NCBI GenBank assembly: GCA_003157945.1
Contig: PMFY01000271.1
Coordinates: 1-9,304 of the forward strand
Direction of reading: 5' to 3'
DNA length: 9,304 nucleotides
Source of the DNA: Acidimicrobiaceae bacterium
GTDB taxonomy: Bacteria > Actinomycetota > Acidimicrobiia > Acidimicrobiales > RAAP-2
The notes under the pieces are model-generated. The model worked only from the letters and a program-made list of their open reading frames with translations. It did not search any database and was not told the DNA's origin. The position numbers and the translations under genes were made by a program. Positions 1 through 7,327 of this stretch are shown here, piece by piece. Within the stretch, counting starts at the first letter, position 1. Each line of letters starts with the position of its first letter.

Positions 1-350
1 ACCTGGGTGTAGACGGCGTGCTTGCGGTCGATCATCGAGTACGGGGCGGAGCGCTGCTCGGCGAAGTGGACGACGGTGTCCGGCTCGAACGAGGCGAGGG
101 TCGCACTGAAGAAATCGGCGTCCGTCAGGTCACCCACGAAGACGTCGATCTCGTTGCCCGACACCTCGTGCCAGCGGCGGACCCGCTGCTGGAGACCGAC
201 GATGGGGATCAGCGAGTCGACCCCCATCTCGAGGTCGTACCCACGTCGGGCGAAGTTGTCGACCACGCCGACCCGATGACCCTTGCGGGACAGGTAGAGC
301 GCAGTGGGCCAGCCGAGATAGCCGTCTCCTCCGAGTACCAGGATGTTCAC
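1..350 (-). CDS. sqdB: UDP-sulfoquinovose synthase, N-terminal part (runs off window start)
   Basis: This enzyme of the short-chain dehydrogenase/epimerase family makes UDP-sulfoquinovose from UDP-glucose and sulfite, using bound NAD; the product is the sulfolipid head-group donor. The first 116 residues are visible. They begin with a Rossmann nucleotide-binding loop (GGDGYLG, residues 8-14), then the family stretch GYDLEMGVDSLIPI (37-50), RRW at 58-60, and EQRSAPYSMIDR at 98-109, which is the hallmark of SQD1/SqdB rather than of general sugar epimerases. Residue 97 is Ala where plant SQD1 has Gly. The catalytic Tyr-x3-Lys lies outside the window. The GTG start at 350 is chosen because the Rossmann strand follows at once and AGGGAG lies seven bases upstream. 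It is codirectional with rmuC, 213 bases away. An archaeal Agl3-type glycan role is possible, but the lipid role is more likely. Identification is firm; the pathway end product is inferred. Confidence 0.9.
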   Translation of the reverse strand, partial: MNILVLGGDGYLGWPTALYLSRKGHRVGVVDNFARRGYDLEMGVDSLIPIVGLQQRVRRWHEVSGNEIDVFVGDLTDADFFSATLASFEPDTVVHFAEQRSAPYSMIDRKHAVYTQ

Positions 351-357
351 GCGGTCG

Positions 358-363
358 CTCCCT
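358..363 (-). promoter_or_regulatory. Ribosome binding site of sqdB
   Basis: AGGGAG on the minus strand lies seven bases before the GTG start codon. It supports GTG at 350 as the start, since no in-frame ATG with a better site precedes it. Confidence 0.65.
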
Positions 364-531
364 TTTCTGCCCGGGGCCTGATCTGCCCGGTGCCGTGCCG
401 TACTCCCGAGACGAACGTCAACCGGGGAGTGCGGGCACCTCTGTTTCTAGCGGATCCACCTTGGAATCGCCTGAGAATTGCAACACGACCGTAATACTGG
501 GACCGGGTCCGACACGAATCGGCGCGGTCCT

Positions 532-553
532 CCACCCCTCCCGGACCGGGTGG
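532..553 (-). terminator. Possible hairpin downstream of rmuC
   Basis: CCACCC (532-537) can pair with GGGTGG (548-553) across a ten-base loop, beginning 11 bases after the rmuC stop codon. No T-tract follows, so it would be a GC-only hairpin at best. The arms could also occur by chance at this GC content. Confidence 0.3.
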
Positions 554-563
554 GCGGGTGTCG

Positions 564-1871
564 TCACACGGGGACGTCGGCCCCCGGGTCCCCCGCCACC
601 GGCGCCGTGCGCACCAGTTCCGTGGCCTGCAGCGGGCGGGGTGCGGCCTCCACCGGGACCGGTGGGGGGATCGGCTGCTCCCCCCCGCCGACCACCCCCA
701 TCTCCACGAACCGCCGGGCGGTGACCAGCACCCGTCCTTCCAGCGAGCCGATCGCCCGGTTGTAGGCGGTGACCGCCCCGTTCAGGCTGCGGCCGACGCC
801 GGCCATGTGGTCCCCGAGCACCGAGATCCGCTCGTAGAGCTGCGCCCCCAGCACCTGGACCTGCCGGGCGTTCTCGGTGAGCGACTCCTGCTGCCAGCCG
901 TAGGCGACGGCCCGCAGCAGGGCGATGAGCGAGGTCGGCGTGGCCAGCAGGACGTGGTTGGCCACCGCGTACTCCATGAGGCCCGGCTCGTGCTCCAGGG
1001 CGGCGGTCAGGAGCGGGTCACCGGGGATGAAGGCGACGACGAACTCGGGAGACGGGTCGACGCGCTTCCAGTACTCCTTCTTGGCCAGGGCGTCGACGTG
1101 GGCTTTCACCTGGCGGCCGTGCGCGGCGAGGTGGGCCCGACGGACCCCCTCGTCGTCCGCCTCGTTGGCATCGAGGAAGGCCTGCAACGGCACCTTGGCG
1201 TCGACGGCCACGTTCTTGCCGCCCGGCAGGTGCACCACCATGTCCGGGCGCAGCCGTCCGGCGTCCCCGTCGGACGTGACCTGCTCGGAGAAGTCGCAGC
1301 GCTCGAGCATGCCCGCCATCTCCACCACCCGGCGGAGCTGGAGCTCGCCCCAGCGTCCCCGGGTCTGGGGACTGCGCAGGGCGGTCACCAGGTTGCGGGT
1401 CTCGCGCTCGAGCCGCTCGTGGGAGCCGGTCAGTTGCCGCATCTGCTCGGTCAGTGCCGTGTAGGCCCCCTGCCGCTCCACCTCGAGGCGGCGTACGCCC
1501 TCGTCGTACCGGCCGAGCTGCTCCACCAGGGGCGCCAGCAGCCGGGTGATCTCCTCCTGGCGCCGGGACAGGTCGCCCTCGGCCGCCCGGTGGGTCTCCC
1601 CCAGGCGGGTGTCGGCGAGCTGCAGGAACTGGTCCGAGTTCCGCCGGAGCGCCTCGGACGAGAGCCGGGCGAATTCGCCCGTCAGCTGGCGTCGCACCTC
1701 GTCGGCGGTGGCGGCGCGCTCCTCGGCCGCCTGCCGGGTGCGGGCCAGCTCGGCCTCGAGCCGGGCCTGGGTGGTGCGCGAACGGGTCGACTGGCCCGAG
1801 CGGACGAGCAGCCCGACGAGCAGGCCCAGGACGCAGCCGGTGGCCAGTCCGATGAGGAGTCCGGTGAGCAT
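564..1871 (-). CDS. rmuC: RmuC family DNA recombination protein
   Basis: RmuC limits recombination between inverted repeats in E. coli and is predicted to carry a nuclease-like core; its biochemical activity is not well defined. The 435-residue product has an N-terminal hydrophobic segment (about 3-23), a long charged helical region likely to form a coiled coil (about 30-165), the RmuC core (about 165-390), and a Pro/Ala-rich tail. Family motifs are visible: RGRWGELQL (171-179), RPDMVVHLPGGKNVAVDAKVPL (208-229) and PEFVVAFIPGD (275-285). Glu176, Asp210 and Asp224-x-Lys226 fit a PD-(D/E)xK-like arrangement. Length is close to E. coli RmuC (475). The start at 1871 has GGGAGG seven bases upstream. 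It diverges from the NADH dehydrogenase gene across 143 bases and looks to be a stand-alone gene. The family call is firm; membrane anchoring is predicted from the hydrophobic segment. Confidence 0.95.
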   Translation of the reverse strand: MLTGLLIGLATGCVLGLLVGLLVRSGQSTRSRTTQARLEAELARTRQAAEERAATADEVRRQLTGEFARLSSEALRRNSDQFLQLADTRLGETHRAAEGDLSRRQEEITRLLAPLVEQLGRYDEGVRRLEVERQGAYTALTEQMRQLTGSHERLERETRNLVTALRSPQTRGRWGELQLRRVVEMAGMLERCDFSEQVTSDGDAGRLRPDMVVHLPGGKNVAVDAKVPLQAFLDANEADDEGVRRAHLAAHGRQVKAHVDALAKKEYWKRVDPSPEFVVAFIPGDPLLTAALEHEPGLMEYAVANHVLLATPTSLIALLRAVAYGWQQESLTENARQVQVLGAQLYERISVLGDHMAGVGRSLNGAVTAYNRAIGSLEGRVLVTARRFVEMGVVGGGEQPIPPPVPVEAAPRPLQATELVRTAPVAGDPGADVPV

Positions 1872-1878
1872 GGTGGTT

Positions 1879-1884
1879 CCTCCC
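1879..1884 (-). promoter_or_regulatory. Ribosome binding site of rmuC
   Basis: GGGAGG on the minus strand lies seven bases before the ATG at 1871. It fixes the start and shows that this genome uses Shine-Dalgarno initiation alongside apparent leaderless starts. Confidence 0.7.
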
Positions 1885-1892
1885 CCGTGGCG

Positions 1893-1904
1893 GGCGGGCC
1901 CGCC
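1893..1904 (+). repeat. 12-base perfect palindrome in the rmuC/ndh gap
   Basis: GGCGGGCCCGCC is its own reverse complement. It lies 22 bases upstream of the rmuC start codon. It could be an operator, but G/C-only palindromes are common at this base composition. Confidence 0.3.
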
Positions 1905-1914
1905 GGGGTGGCGG

Positions 1915-1933
1915 GGCGACCGGCACGGTCGCC
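1915..1933 (+). repeat. Inverted repeat, 7-base arms with 5-base spacer, in the rmuC/ndh gap
   Basis: GGCGACC (1915-1921) and GGTCGCC (1927-1933) are exact reverse complements separated by GGCAC. The spacing (12 bases centre to centre) is near one helical turn, as for a dimeric regulator site. It is located between two divergent genes. No regulator is identified and function is inferred only from place and symmetry. Confidence 0.4.
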
Positions 1934-2002
1934 GCGGAGCGTACCGACAGGGTGCGACAACGCCGGAGCGCCGTCGGCGCCTGAGGGCCGGGCCCCCTGT
2001 GT

Positions 2003-2008
2003 CACGAT
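2003..2008 (+). promoter_or_regulatory. Possible -10 box of the NADH dehydrogenase gene (leaderless)
   Basis: CACGAT keeps the A at -11 and T at -7 of the TANNNT box if transcription begins at the ATG at 2015. No Shine-Dalgarno sequence precedes that ATG. The first T of the box is missing, so this is weaker than the other leaderless candidates in the window. Confidence 0.3.
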
Positions 2009-2014
2009 GGTCCG

Positions 2015-3319
2015 ATGCACCGGGTCGTCGTCGTCGGAGCCGGATTCGGCGGGCTGTCCGCCGCCCGCTCCCTCATCGGCAAGCCGGTCGAGGTGACCGT
2101 CGTCGACCAGCGCAACTTCCACACCTTCCAGCCACTCCTCTACGAGGTCGCCACGGCCGGCCTCGACTCGGGCGACGTGGCCTACCCCATCCGGGTCATC
2201 TTCGGGAAGGCCGACAACGTCACCTTCCGGATGGCCACCGTGACCGGCGTGGACTGGGACCGGCGCGAGGTGCTGGTGGCCGACTCGGCCCCGCTCCCCT
2301 TCGATTCGCTGATCGTGGCCAGCGGCGCCACGGCCAGGTTCTTCGGCATCCCGGGGGCCGCGGAGCACAGCTTCCCCCTCTACACGCTGACCGACGCACG
2401 CCGGCTGCGCGACCACATCCTCCGGCGGCTCGAGGACACCGACGCCCACCCCGAGGGCGCCGCCGCCCGGGGGGAGCTCACGTTCGTCGTGGTGGGGGGC
2501 GGCCCCACCGGCGTGGAGGTCGCCGGTGCGCTGGCCGAGCTGCTCGACGTGGCCGTCCGGCACGACGGCTTCCGGTTCGACCGCTCGGCCGGCCGGATCG
2601 TCCTGGTCGACGCCCTGGACCGCCTGCTGACCCCGTTCCGCGAGTCGGCCGCCGACTATGCGGCGGGCACCCTGCGGGGCCGGGGCATCGAGCTCCGGCT
2701 GGGCAGCCACGTCAAGGCGGTGCGCGCCGACGCGGTCGAGCTCGACGACGGCACTCTCATCCCGACACGCACCGTGGTGTGGGCCGGCGGCGTGACCGTC
2801 GAGGGCACGGTCGTGGGGGACATCGACGCACCGACCGGCCCGAACGGACGCCTCGTGGTCGACCACCACCTGGCCGTGCCCGACCACGTCGGCGTCTGGG
2901 GGGTCGGCGACGCCGCCGCGGTGCTGTGGGGCGGGTCCGGGCCGGAGGCCGACTCCGTCTGCCCGCAGGTCGCCCAGGTGGCACTCCAGTCGGGCGCGCA
3001 CGCGGCCCGCCAGATCCTGGCCCGGCTCGACGACCGGCCGACCGCACCCTTCGCCTACCGGGACAAGGGGATCATGGCCACCATCGGTCGTCGGGCGGCC
3101 ATCACCCAGTTCCGCAGTGGACGGGTGGTGCGGGGCACGCTCGGGTGGCTGGCCTGGCTGGGCCTGCACCTCGTGTACCTGATCGGCTTCCGCAACAAGA
3201 TCGTCGTCTTCATCAACTGGTCGTGGCGCTACCTGTCGTGGGGGTCCGGACCCCGGATCATCGTGAGCGAGGAGTCCGTCCCGTCCCTCGACGACGGCGC
3301 CGGACCGGGCGCCGCCTGA
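2015..3319 (+). CDS. ndh: Type II NADH dehydrogenase (NAD(P)/FAD-dependent oxidoreductase)
   Basis: NDH-2 transfers electrons from NADH through FAD to membrane quinone without pumping protons. The 434-residue protein has the FAD-binding loop GAGFGG (8-13), the aromatic/Gln stretch NFHTFQPLLYEVA (34-46), the second dinucleotide loop GGGPTGVE (161-168) for NADH, the FAD-contacting GVGDAA (296-301), and PQVAQVALQSG (317-327), which matches the quinone-site AQxAxQ-type motif of NDH-2. After YRDKGIMATIGRRAAI the C-terminal part (about 375-410) is rich in Trp, Leu and aromatic residues, as expected for the membrane-contact helices of this monotopic enzyme. The length is normal. The ATG at 2015 is chosen because the FAD-binding strand begins at residue 3; there is no Shine-Dalgarno site. 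phoU follows on the same strand after 63 bases. Other pyridine nucleotide-disulfide oxidoreductases are possible, but the quinone motif and C-terminus favour NDH-2. Confidence 0.92.
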   Translation: MHRVVVVGAGFGGLSAARSLIGKPVEVTVVDQRNFHTFQPLLYEVATAGLDSGDVAYPIRVIFGKADNVTFRMATVTGVDWDRREVLVADSAPLPFDSLIVASGATARFFGIPGAAEHSFPLYTLTDARRLRDHILRRLEDTDAHPEGAAARGELTFVVVGGGPTGVEVAGALAELLDVAVRHDGFRFDRSAGRIVLVDALDRLLTPFRESAADYAAGTLRGRGIELRLGSHVKAVRADAVELDDGTLIPTRTVVWAGGVTVEGTVVGDIDAPTGPNGRLVVDHHLAVPDHVGVWGVGDAAAVLWGGSGPEADSVCPQVAQVALQSGAHAARQILARLDDRPTAPFAYRDKGIMATIGRRAAITQFRSGRVVRGTLGWLAWLGLHLVYLIGFRNKIVVFINWSWRYLSWGSGPRIIVSEESVPSLDDGAGPGAA

Positions 3320-3370
3320 CGCACGGTCCCCGACGCGCCGACGCCCGGTGAGCGCCGGCGATCGCAGGGA

Positions 3371-3376
3371 TACGGT
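3371..3376 (+). promoter_or_regulatory. -10 box for a leaderless phoU transcript
   Basis: TACGGT lies exactly at -12 to -7 relative to the A of the phoU ATG, the TANNNT position known for leaderless actinobacterial transcripts. A weak -35 (GTGAGC, 3348-3353) lies 17 bases upstream. The GGAGGG next to the ATG is too close to act as a Shine-Dalgarno sequence. Confidence 0.55.
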
Positions 3377-3382
3377 GGAGGG

Positions 3383-4015
3383 ATGGAGTCACCCCTTGAG
3401 CAGATCGACAGGAAGGTCCTCCAGCTGTTCGCGCTCGTCGGCGACTCGGTGTCGGGTGCCACCCACGCGCTGCTGGCCGGTGACCGCGAGGCGGCGAAGG
3501 CGCTGGCCGACCGCGACGAGGTGGTCGACTCCCTCTGCCACGACATCGAGGAGCTCACCCTGCAGCAGCTCACGGTGGCCGGCATCACCTCCCCCAGCCA
3601 GCTGCGCTACCTCGTCACCGTCATCCGCATGCTGCCCGACCTCGAGCGCAACGGCGACCTGGCCGAGCACGTGGCGCGGCGGGCCGCCCGGGGCCTCGGC
3701 GCCGAGCTCTCGGCCCGGAGCCGTGGCCTGCTCGAGCGCATGGGCGAGGTGGCCGTGCACATGTGGCGGGCCACCACCGACGCCTACGCCGAGCGAGAGC
3801 CGTCCGGCTGGGCCCTGGTCGACGACCTCGACGACGAGATGGACGACCTCCACGTGAGCCTGACGGTCGAGGTCGTGGCCGGCACGATGCCGCTGCCCGT
3901 GGCCGTCGAGCTGGCCCTCCTCGCCCGGTTCTACGAGCGGTTCGGCGACCACGCCGTCAACCTGGCCAAACGGGTGGCCGTGCTGTCGCGGTCGAACCTC
4001 GTCACCGGCGACTGA
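3383..4015 (+). CDS. phoU: PhoU family phosphate signalling protein
   Basis: PhoU links the Pst phosphate transporter to the PhoR histidine kinase and represses the phosphate-starvation response when phosphate is plentiful. The 210-residue product has the expected two similar three-helix halves. Each carries the acidic metal-binding signature: LERNGDLAEHV (87-97) and YERFGDHAVNL (184-194), giving Glu88/Asp92 and Glu185/Asp189. The N-terminus LEQIDRKVLQLF is typical for the family and length is normal. No pst or phoR/phoB genes are in the window, so this is either an orphan copy or a distant partner. It follows the NADH dehydrogenase gene by 63 bases but has a good leaderless promoter of its own, so it is probably transcribed separately at least in part. 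It converges with asd, with only 16 bases between the stops. Confidence 0.93.
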   Translation: MESPLEQIDRKVLQLFALVGDSVSGATHALLAGDREAAKALADRDEVVDSLCHDIEELTLQQLTVAGITSPSQLRYLVTVIRMLPDLERNGDLAEHVARRAARGLGAELSARSRGLLERMGEVAVHMWRATTDAYAEREPSGWALVDDLDDEMDDLHVSLTVEVVAGTMPLPVAVELALLARFYERFGDHAVNLAKRVAVLSRSNLVTGD

Positions 4016-4031
4016 CCGGCCGGACGCCGCG

Positions 4032-5114
<1,083 letters not shown>

Positions 5115-5588
5115 TCAGGCCAGGCCGAACGCCGCGTGCAGGGCCCGCACGGCGTCCTCCGCCTGCCCGGCGCGGATGAGGCACGAGATCCGGATCGACG
5201 AGGTCGAGATCATCTCGATGTTGATGCCGGTGGCGGCCAGCGACTCGAAGGTGAGTGCGGTCACCCCCGGGTGGGTCTTCATGCCCACGCCGATCAGCGA
5301 CACCCGGGCCACGTCGTCGTCGCTCACCACGCCGGTGGCACCGAGTTCGGACACCAGGCCCTCGCAGACCTCCGTGCTGGCGGGCAGGTCGGCCTCGGGG
5401 ATGGTGAAGGAGATGTCGGTGGTCCCGTGCAGGGAGATGTTCTGCACGATCATGTCCACGTTGATGTTCCGGTCGGCCAGGCCGCGGAAGAGCTTGGCCG
5501 CGAGGCCCGGCTTGTCGGGGACCCCGGTGACCGTGACCTTGGCCTCGGACAGGTCGTGGGTGACGGCGGTGACGACGGCCTGTTCCAT
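5115..5588 (-). other. Possible internal reading unit: aspartokinase beta subunit inside lysC
   Basis: Codon 247 of lysC is ATG (5586-5588) and would give an in-frame 157-residue protein made of the two ACT domains only. In Corynebacterium glutamicum and Bacillus subtilis the regulatory beta subunit is made from just such an internal start; the Corynebacterium one begins near residue 250. The start here has a strong Shine-Dalgarno sequence. Whether it is used is inferred. Confidence 0.6.
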
Positions 5589-6326
5589 CTGGGCATCCTC
5601 CTCCTCGACCCACGTGCCCGACTCCCAGGTGAAGCTCGAGCGGACGTGGAGCCGGACGTTGTGGTTCCGGGCGAATTCGACCGAGCGGAGTGCGAGCACC
5701 CGACCGCCGGTCGCGGCCATCTCCTGCATTTCCTCGTAGCTGACCCGGTGCAGCTTGCGGGCCTCGGGGACGATCCGGGGATCGGTGGTGAACACGCCGG
5801 AGACGTCGGTGTAGATCTCGCAGGCGTCCGCACCGAGGGCGGCGGCGAGGGCGACGGCCGTCGTGTCGGAGCCGCCGCGGCCGAGGGTCGTGACCTCGCG
5901 CTCGAGGGACATGCCCTGGAACCCGGCCACCACCGGCACCCCGCCGGCGGCCAGGGTGGTGCGCAGGCGGTCGCCGCGCACCTCGAGGATCTTGGCCCGG
6001 GTGTGGACGGCGTCGGTGATCATGCCGGCCTGGCTGCCGGTGAAGGACACCGCCTCCACGCCGAGCTCCGCCAGGGCCATGCAGAGCAGGGACATGGTGA
6101 TGCGCTCGCCGGAGCTGAGCAGCATGTCGATCTCCCGCTCGGGCTGGACGGAGCTCACGTCACCGGCCAGCCGGACCAGGTCGTCGGTGGTCTTGCCCAT
6201 GGCGCTGACCACCACCACGACGTCGGTGCCGGAGCGCTTGGTCCGGGCCACGTGGTCGGCCACGGCGCGGATGCGGTCGGCGTCCCCGACCGACGTGCCT
6301 CCGAACTTCTGGACCACGAGCGACAT
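5115..6326 (-). CDS. lysC: Aspartokinase
   Basis: Aspartokinase phosphorylates aspartate with ATP, the committed step of the aspartate family of amino acids. The 403-residue product starts with the kinase-domain signature [10 protein letters not shown] (4-13), then SFTGSQAG (94-101), [19 protein letters not shown] (146-164) and [10 protein letters not shown] (182-191). The regulatory ACT domains (about 262-403) contain [32 protein letters not shown] and [14 protein letters not shown]. It aligns closely from memory with the Corynebacterium enzyme (421 residues), but is two residues shorter in the loop after QNIS and lacks part of the C-terminal tail. ATG at 6326 is chosen over an upstream in-frame ATG (6380) because the family begins [10 protein letters not shown] and a -10 box lies just before it. 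An internal start at codon 247 may give a separate beta subunit. asd follows after 51 bases. Inhibition by lysine plus threonine is likely by homology only. Confidence 0.96.
   Translation of the reverse strand: MSLVVQKFGGTSVGDADRIRAVADHVARTKRSGTDVVVVVSAMGKTTDDLVRLAGDVSSVQPEREIDMLLSSGERITMSLLCMALAELGVEAVSFTGSQAGMITDAVHTRAKILEVRGDRLRTTLAAGGVPVVAGFQGMSLEREVTTLGRGGSDTTAVALAAALGADACEIYTDVSGVFTTDPRIVPEARKLHRVSYEEMQEMAATGGRVLALRSVEFARNHNVRLHVRSSFTWESGTWVEEEDAQMEQAVVTAVTHDLSEAKVTVTGVPDKPGLAAKLFRGLADRNINVDMIVQNISLHGTTDISFTIPEADLPASTEVCEGLVSELGATGVVSDDDVARVSLIGVGMKTHPGVTALTFESLAATGINIEMISTSSIRISCLIRAGQAEDAVRALHAAFGLA
5597..5605 (-). promoter_or_regulatory. Internal ribosome binding site in lysC
   Basis: AGGAGGAGG on the minus strand lies eight bases before the internal ATG at 5588. 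It is the best Shine-Dalgarno match inside lysC that I noticed. It is built from a run of GAG (Glu) codons, so coding need alone could explain it, but the position agrees with known beta-subunit starts. Confidence 0.6.
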
Positions 6327-6334
6327 GGTCCGCA

Positions 6335-6340
6335 AGGCTA
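6335..6340 (-). promoter_or_regulatory. -10 box of lysC
   Basis: On the minus strand TAGCCT is followed by eight bases (TGCGGACC) and the lysC ATG. No Shine-Dalgarno sequence is present, so the transcript would have a leader of about 0-2 bases. No -35 match is visible. Confidence 0.5.
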
Positions 6341-6355
6341 CAACCCGGCGCCCGG

Positions 6356-6376
6356 GGTCCCGGCTGGTCCGGGACC
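6356..6376 (+). repeat. Perfect inverted repeat between lysC and the first cyclophilin gene
   Basis: GGTCCCGG (6356-6363) and CCGGGACC (6369-6376) are exact reverse complements around CTGGT. It sits 15 bases upstream of the lysC -10 box, over its -35 region, so a dimeric repressor or activator could bind there. As RNA it would form an eight-base-pair hairpin, but neither predicted transcript includes it. No regulator is identified. Confidence 0.45.
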
Positions 6377-6439
6377 GCACCGGACGGACGGTCGCGTGGC
6401 CGGGCGGGCGGCCGCTCCGGCGGGGTCGACCGGACCGGC

Positions 6440-6445
6440 TACCCT
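6440..6445 (+). promoter_or_regulatory. -10 box of the first cyclophilin gene
   Basis: TACCCT is followed by eight bases (GCAGGACC) and the GTG at 6454. It supports that GTG as the start and a near-leaderless transcript. The arrangement matches the lysC promoter on the other strand. Confidence 0.5.
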
Positions 6446-6453
6446 GCAGGACC

Positions 6454-7269
6454 GTGGGAACCGAGAAACGTGAACGTCAGAAGGCCGGTCGCCAGGCCCG
6501 TCGCGAGGCGGAGCTGAAAGTCGCCAAGCGCAAGCGGGGGACGCGCCGCGTCCTCTCCATCGTCGTGGTGGCCGTCGTCGTGGTGGGGATCTCCTGGTTG
6601 ATCTTCGGCCGCCACAGCAAGGCGACCACCGCACCGACCACGACCACGTCGACGACGTCGGCGTCGTCCGCCCAGCTCACCGCCGACGAGGCGTCCAAGG
6701 CCGCCGGTTGCCCGGCCAGCCCGTCGACGACCCTGCCCAGCCCGCAGTTCTCGACGCCGCCCATGACCGTCGACCCGTCGAAGACCTACACGGCGACCAT
6801 CAAGACCGACCTCGGCACGATCGTGGCGACGCTCGACGCCAAGGCCGACCCGGTGGCGGTCAACAGCTTCGTCTTCCTGGCGGACAAGAAGTACTACAAC
6901 TGCCTCACCTTCCACCGGGTCATCCCCCAGTTCATGAACCAGACGGGCGACCCCACCGGGACCGGCGGCGGCACGGTCGGCTACACCGTCCAGGGTGCGG
7001 TGCCGGCCACCGCCAACCCCCAGTACCCGATCGGCTCGCTGGCCATGGCCAAGACCTCCGCCGCACCGGCCGGCACCACCAGCAACCAGTTCTTCATCGT
7101 GGCCGGGCCCGAGGGCGAGTCGCTCCCGCCCGACTACGCCCTGTTCGGCCAGGTCACCTCCGGACAGAGCGTGGTCGACGCCATCAACGCCGACGGCGAC
7201 TCCAGCGACGACGGCACGCCGCCCAAGGTGACCCACCGCATGCTGTCGGTGACGGTCACCGAGTCCTAG
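6454..7269 (+). CDS. Membrane-anchored cyclophilin-type peptidyl-prolyl cis-trans isomerase
   Basis: Cyclophilins catalyse cis-trans isomerisation of Xaa-Pro bonds; this one would act outside the membrane. The 271-residue product has a very basic N-terminus (about 1-32, Lys/Arg-rich), one membrane segment (about 33-51, [18 protein letters not shown]), a Thr/Ser/Ala-rich linker (about 57-74), and a cyclophilin domain (about 110-270). The active-site stretch [15 protein letters not shown] gives Arg155, Phe160, Met161 and Gln163, and SLAMAKTSA...[10 protein letters not shown] matches the second signature. The usual loop Trp is not seen. The positive-inside rule puts the domain outside. The GTG at 6454 is chosen because a -10 box lies just upstream and the basic head begins there; the open frame runs further back only over non-coding and antisense sequence. 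It ends in TAG. A second cyclophilin gene follows after 58 bases. Confidence 0.93.
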   Translation: MGTEKRERQKAGRQARREAELKVAKRKRGTRRVLSIVVVAVVVVGISWLIFGRHSKATTAPTTTTSTTSASSAQLTADEASKAAGCPASPSTTLPSPQFSTPPMTVDPSKTYTATIKTDLGTIVATLDAKADPVAVNSFVFLADKKYYNCLTFHRVIPQFMNQTGDPTGTGGGTVGYTVQGAVPATANPQYPIGSLAMAKTSAAPAGTTSNQFFIVAGPEGESLPPDYALFGQVTSGQSVVDAINADGDSSDDGTPPKVTHRMLSVTVTES

Positions 7270-7279
7270 ACGCACTCCG

Positions 7280-7295
7280 GGACGGGCATCCGTCC
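7280..7295 (+). terminator. Hairpin between the two cyclophilin genes
   Basis: GGACGG (7280-7285) and CCGTCC (7290-7295) pair perfectly around the tetraloop GCAT, starting 11 bases after the TAG stop of the first gene. There is no T-tract, so it may be a partial terminator or an RNA-stabilising hairpin rather than a full stop. Confidence 0.35.
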
Positions 7296-7315
7296 ACCCC
7301 GGCTCCCGACCCACC

Positions 7316-7321
7316 AGGAGG
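7316..7321 (+). promoter_or_regulatory. Ribosome binding site of the second cyclophilin gene
   Basis: AGGAGG, a perfect Shine-Dalgarno core, lies six bases before the ATG at 7328. It is partly held in a small hairpin: CCACC (7311-7315) can pair with GGTGG (7320-7324) around AGGA, so folding could limit access to it. Confidence 0.8.
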
Positions 7322-7327
7322 TGGACC

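Noticed and set aside
351..563. A promoter for sqdB (for example TTGACG, or a TACGGT near 490, on the minus strand)
   Set aside because: No -35/-10 pair with acceptable spacing was found, although the stretch around 440-505 is AT-richer than its surroundings.
558..2096. A 512-codon open frame opposite rmuC, and a similar one (1682-3169, minus) opposite the NADH dehydrogenase gene
   Set aside because: Shadow frames of clear genes on the other strand, with biased composition and no motifs.
4016..4031. A terminator between convergent phoU and asd
   Set aside because: The gap is only 16 bases and I could not find a convincing stem without using coding sequence.
5863..6453. Upstream in-frame extension of the first cyclophilin gene
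   Set aside because: It is antisense to lysC and crosses the divergent promoter region. The GTG at 6454 follows a -10 box and starts a sensible basic-head plus membrane-anchor protein.
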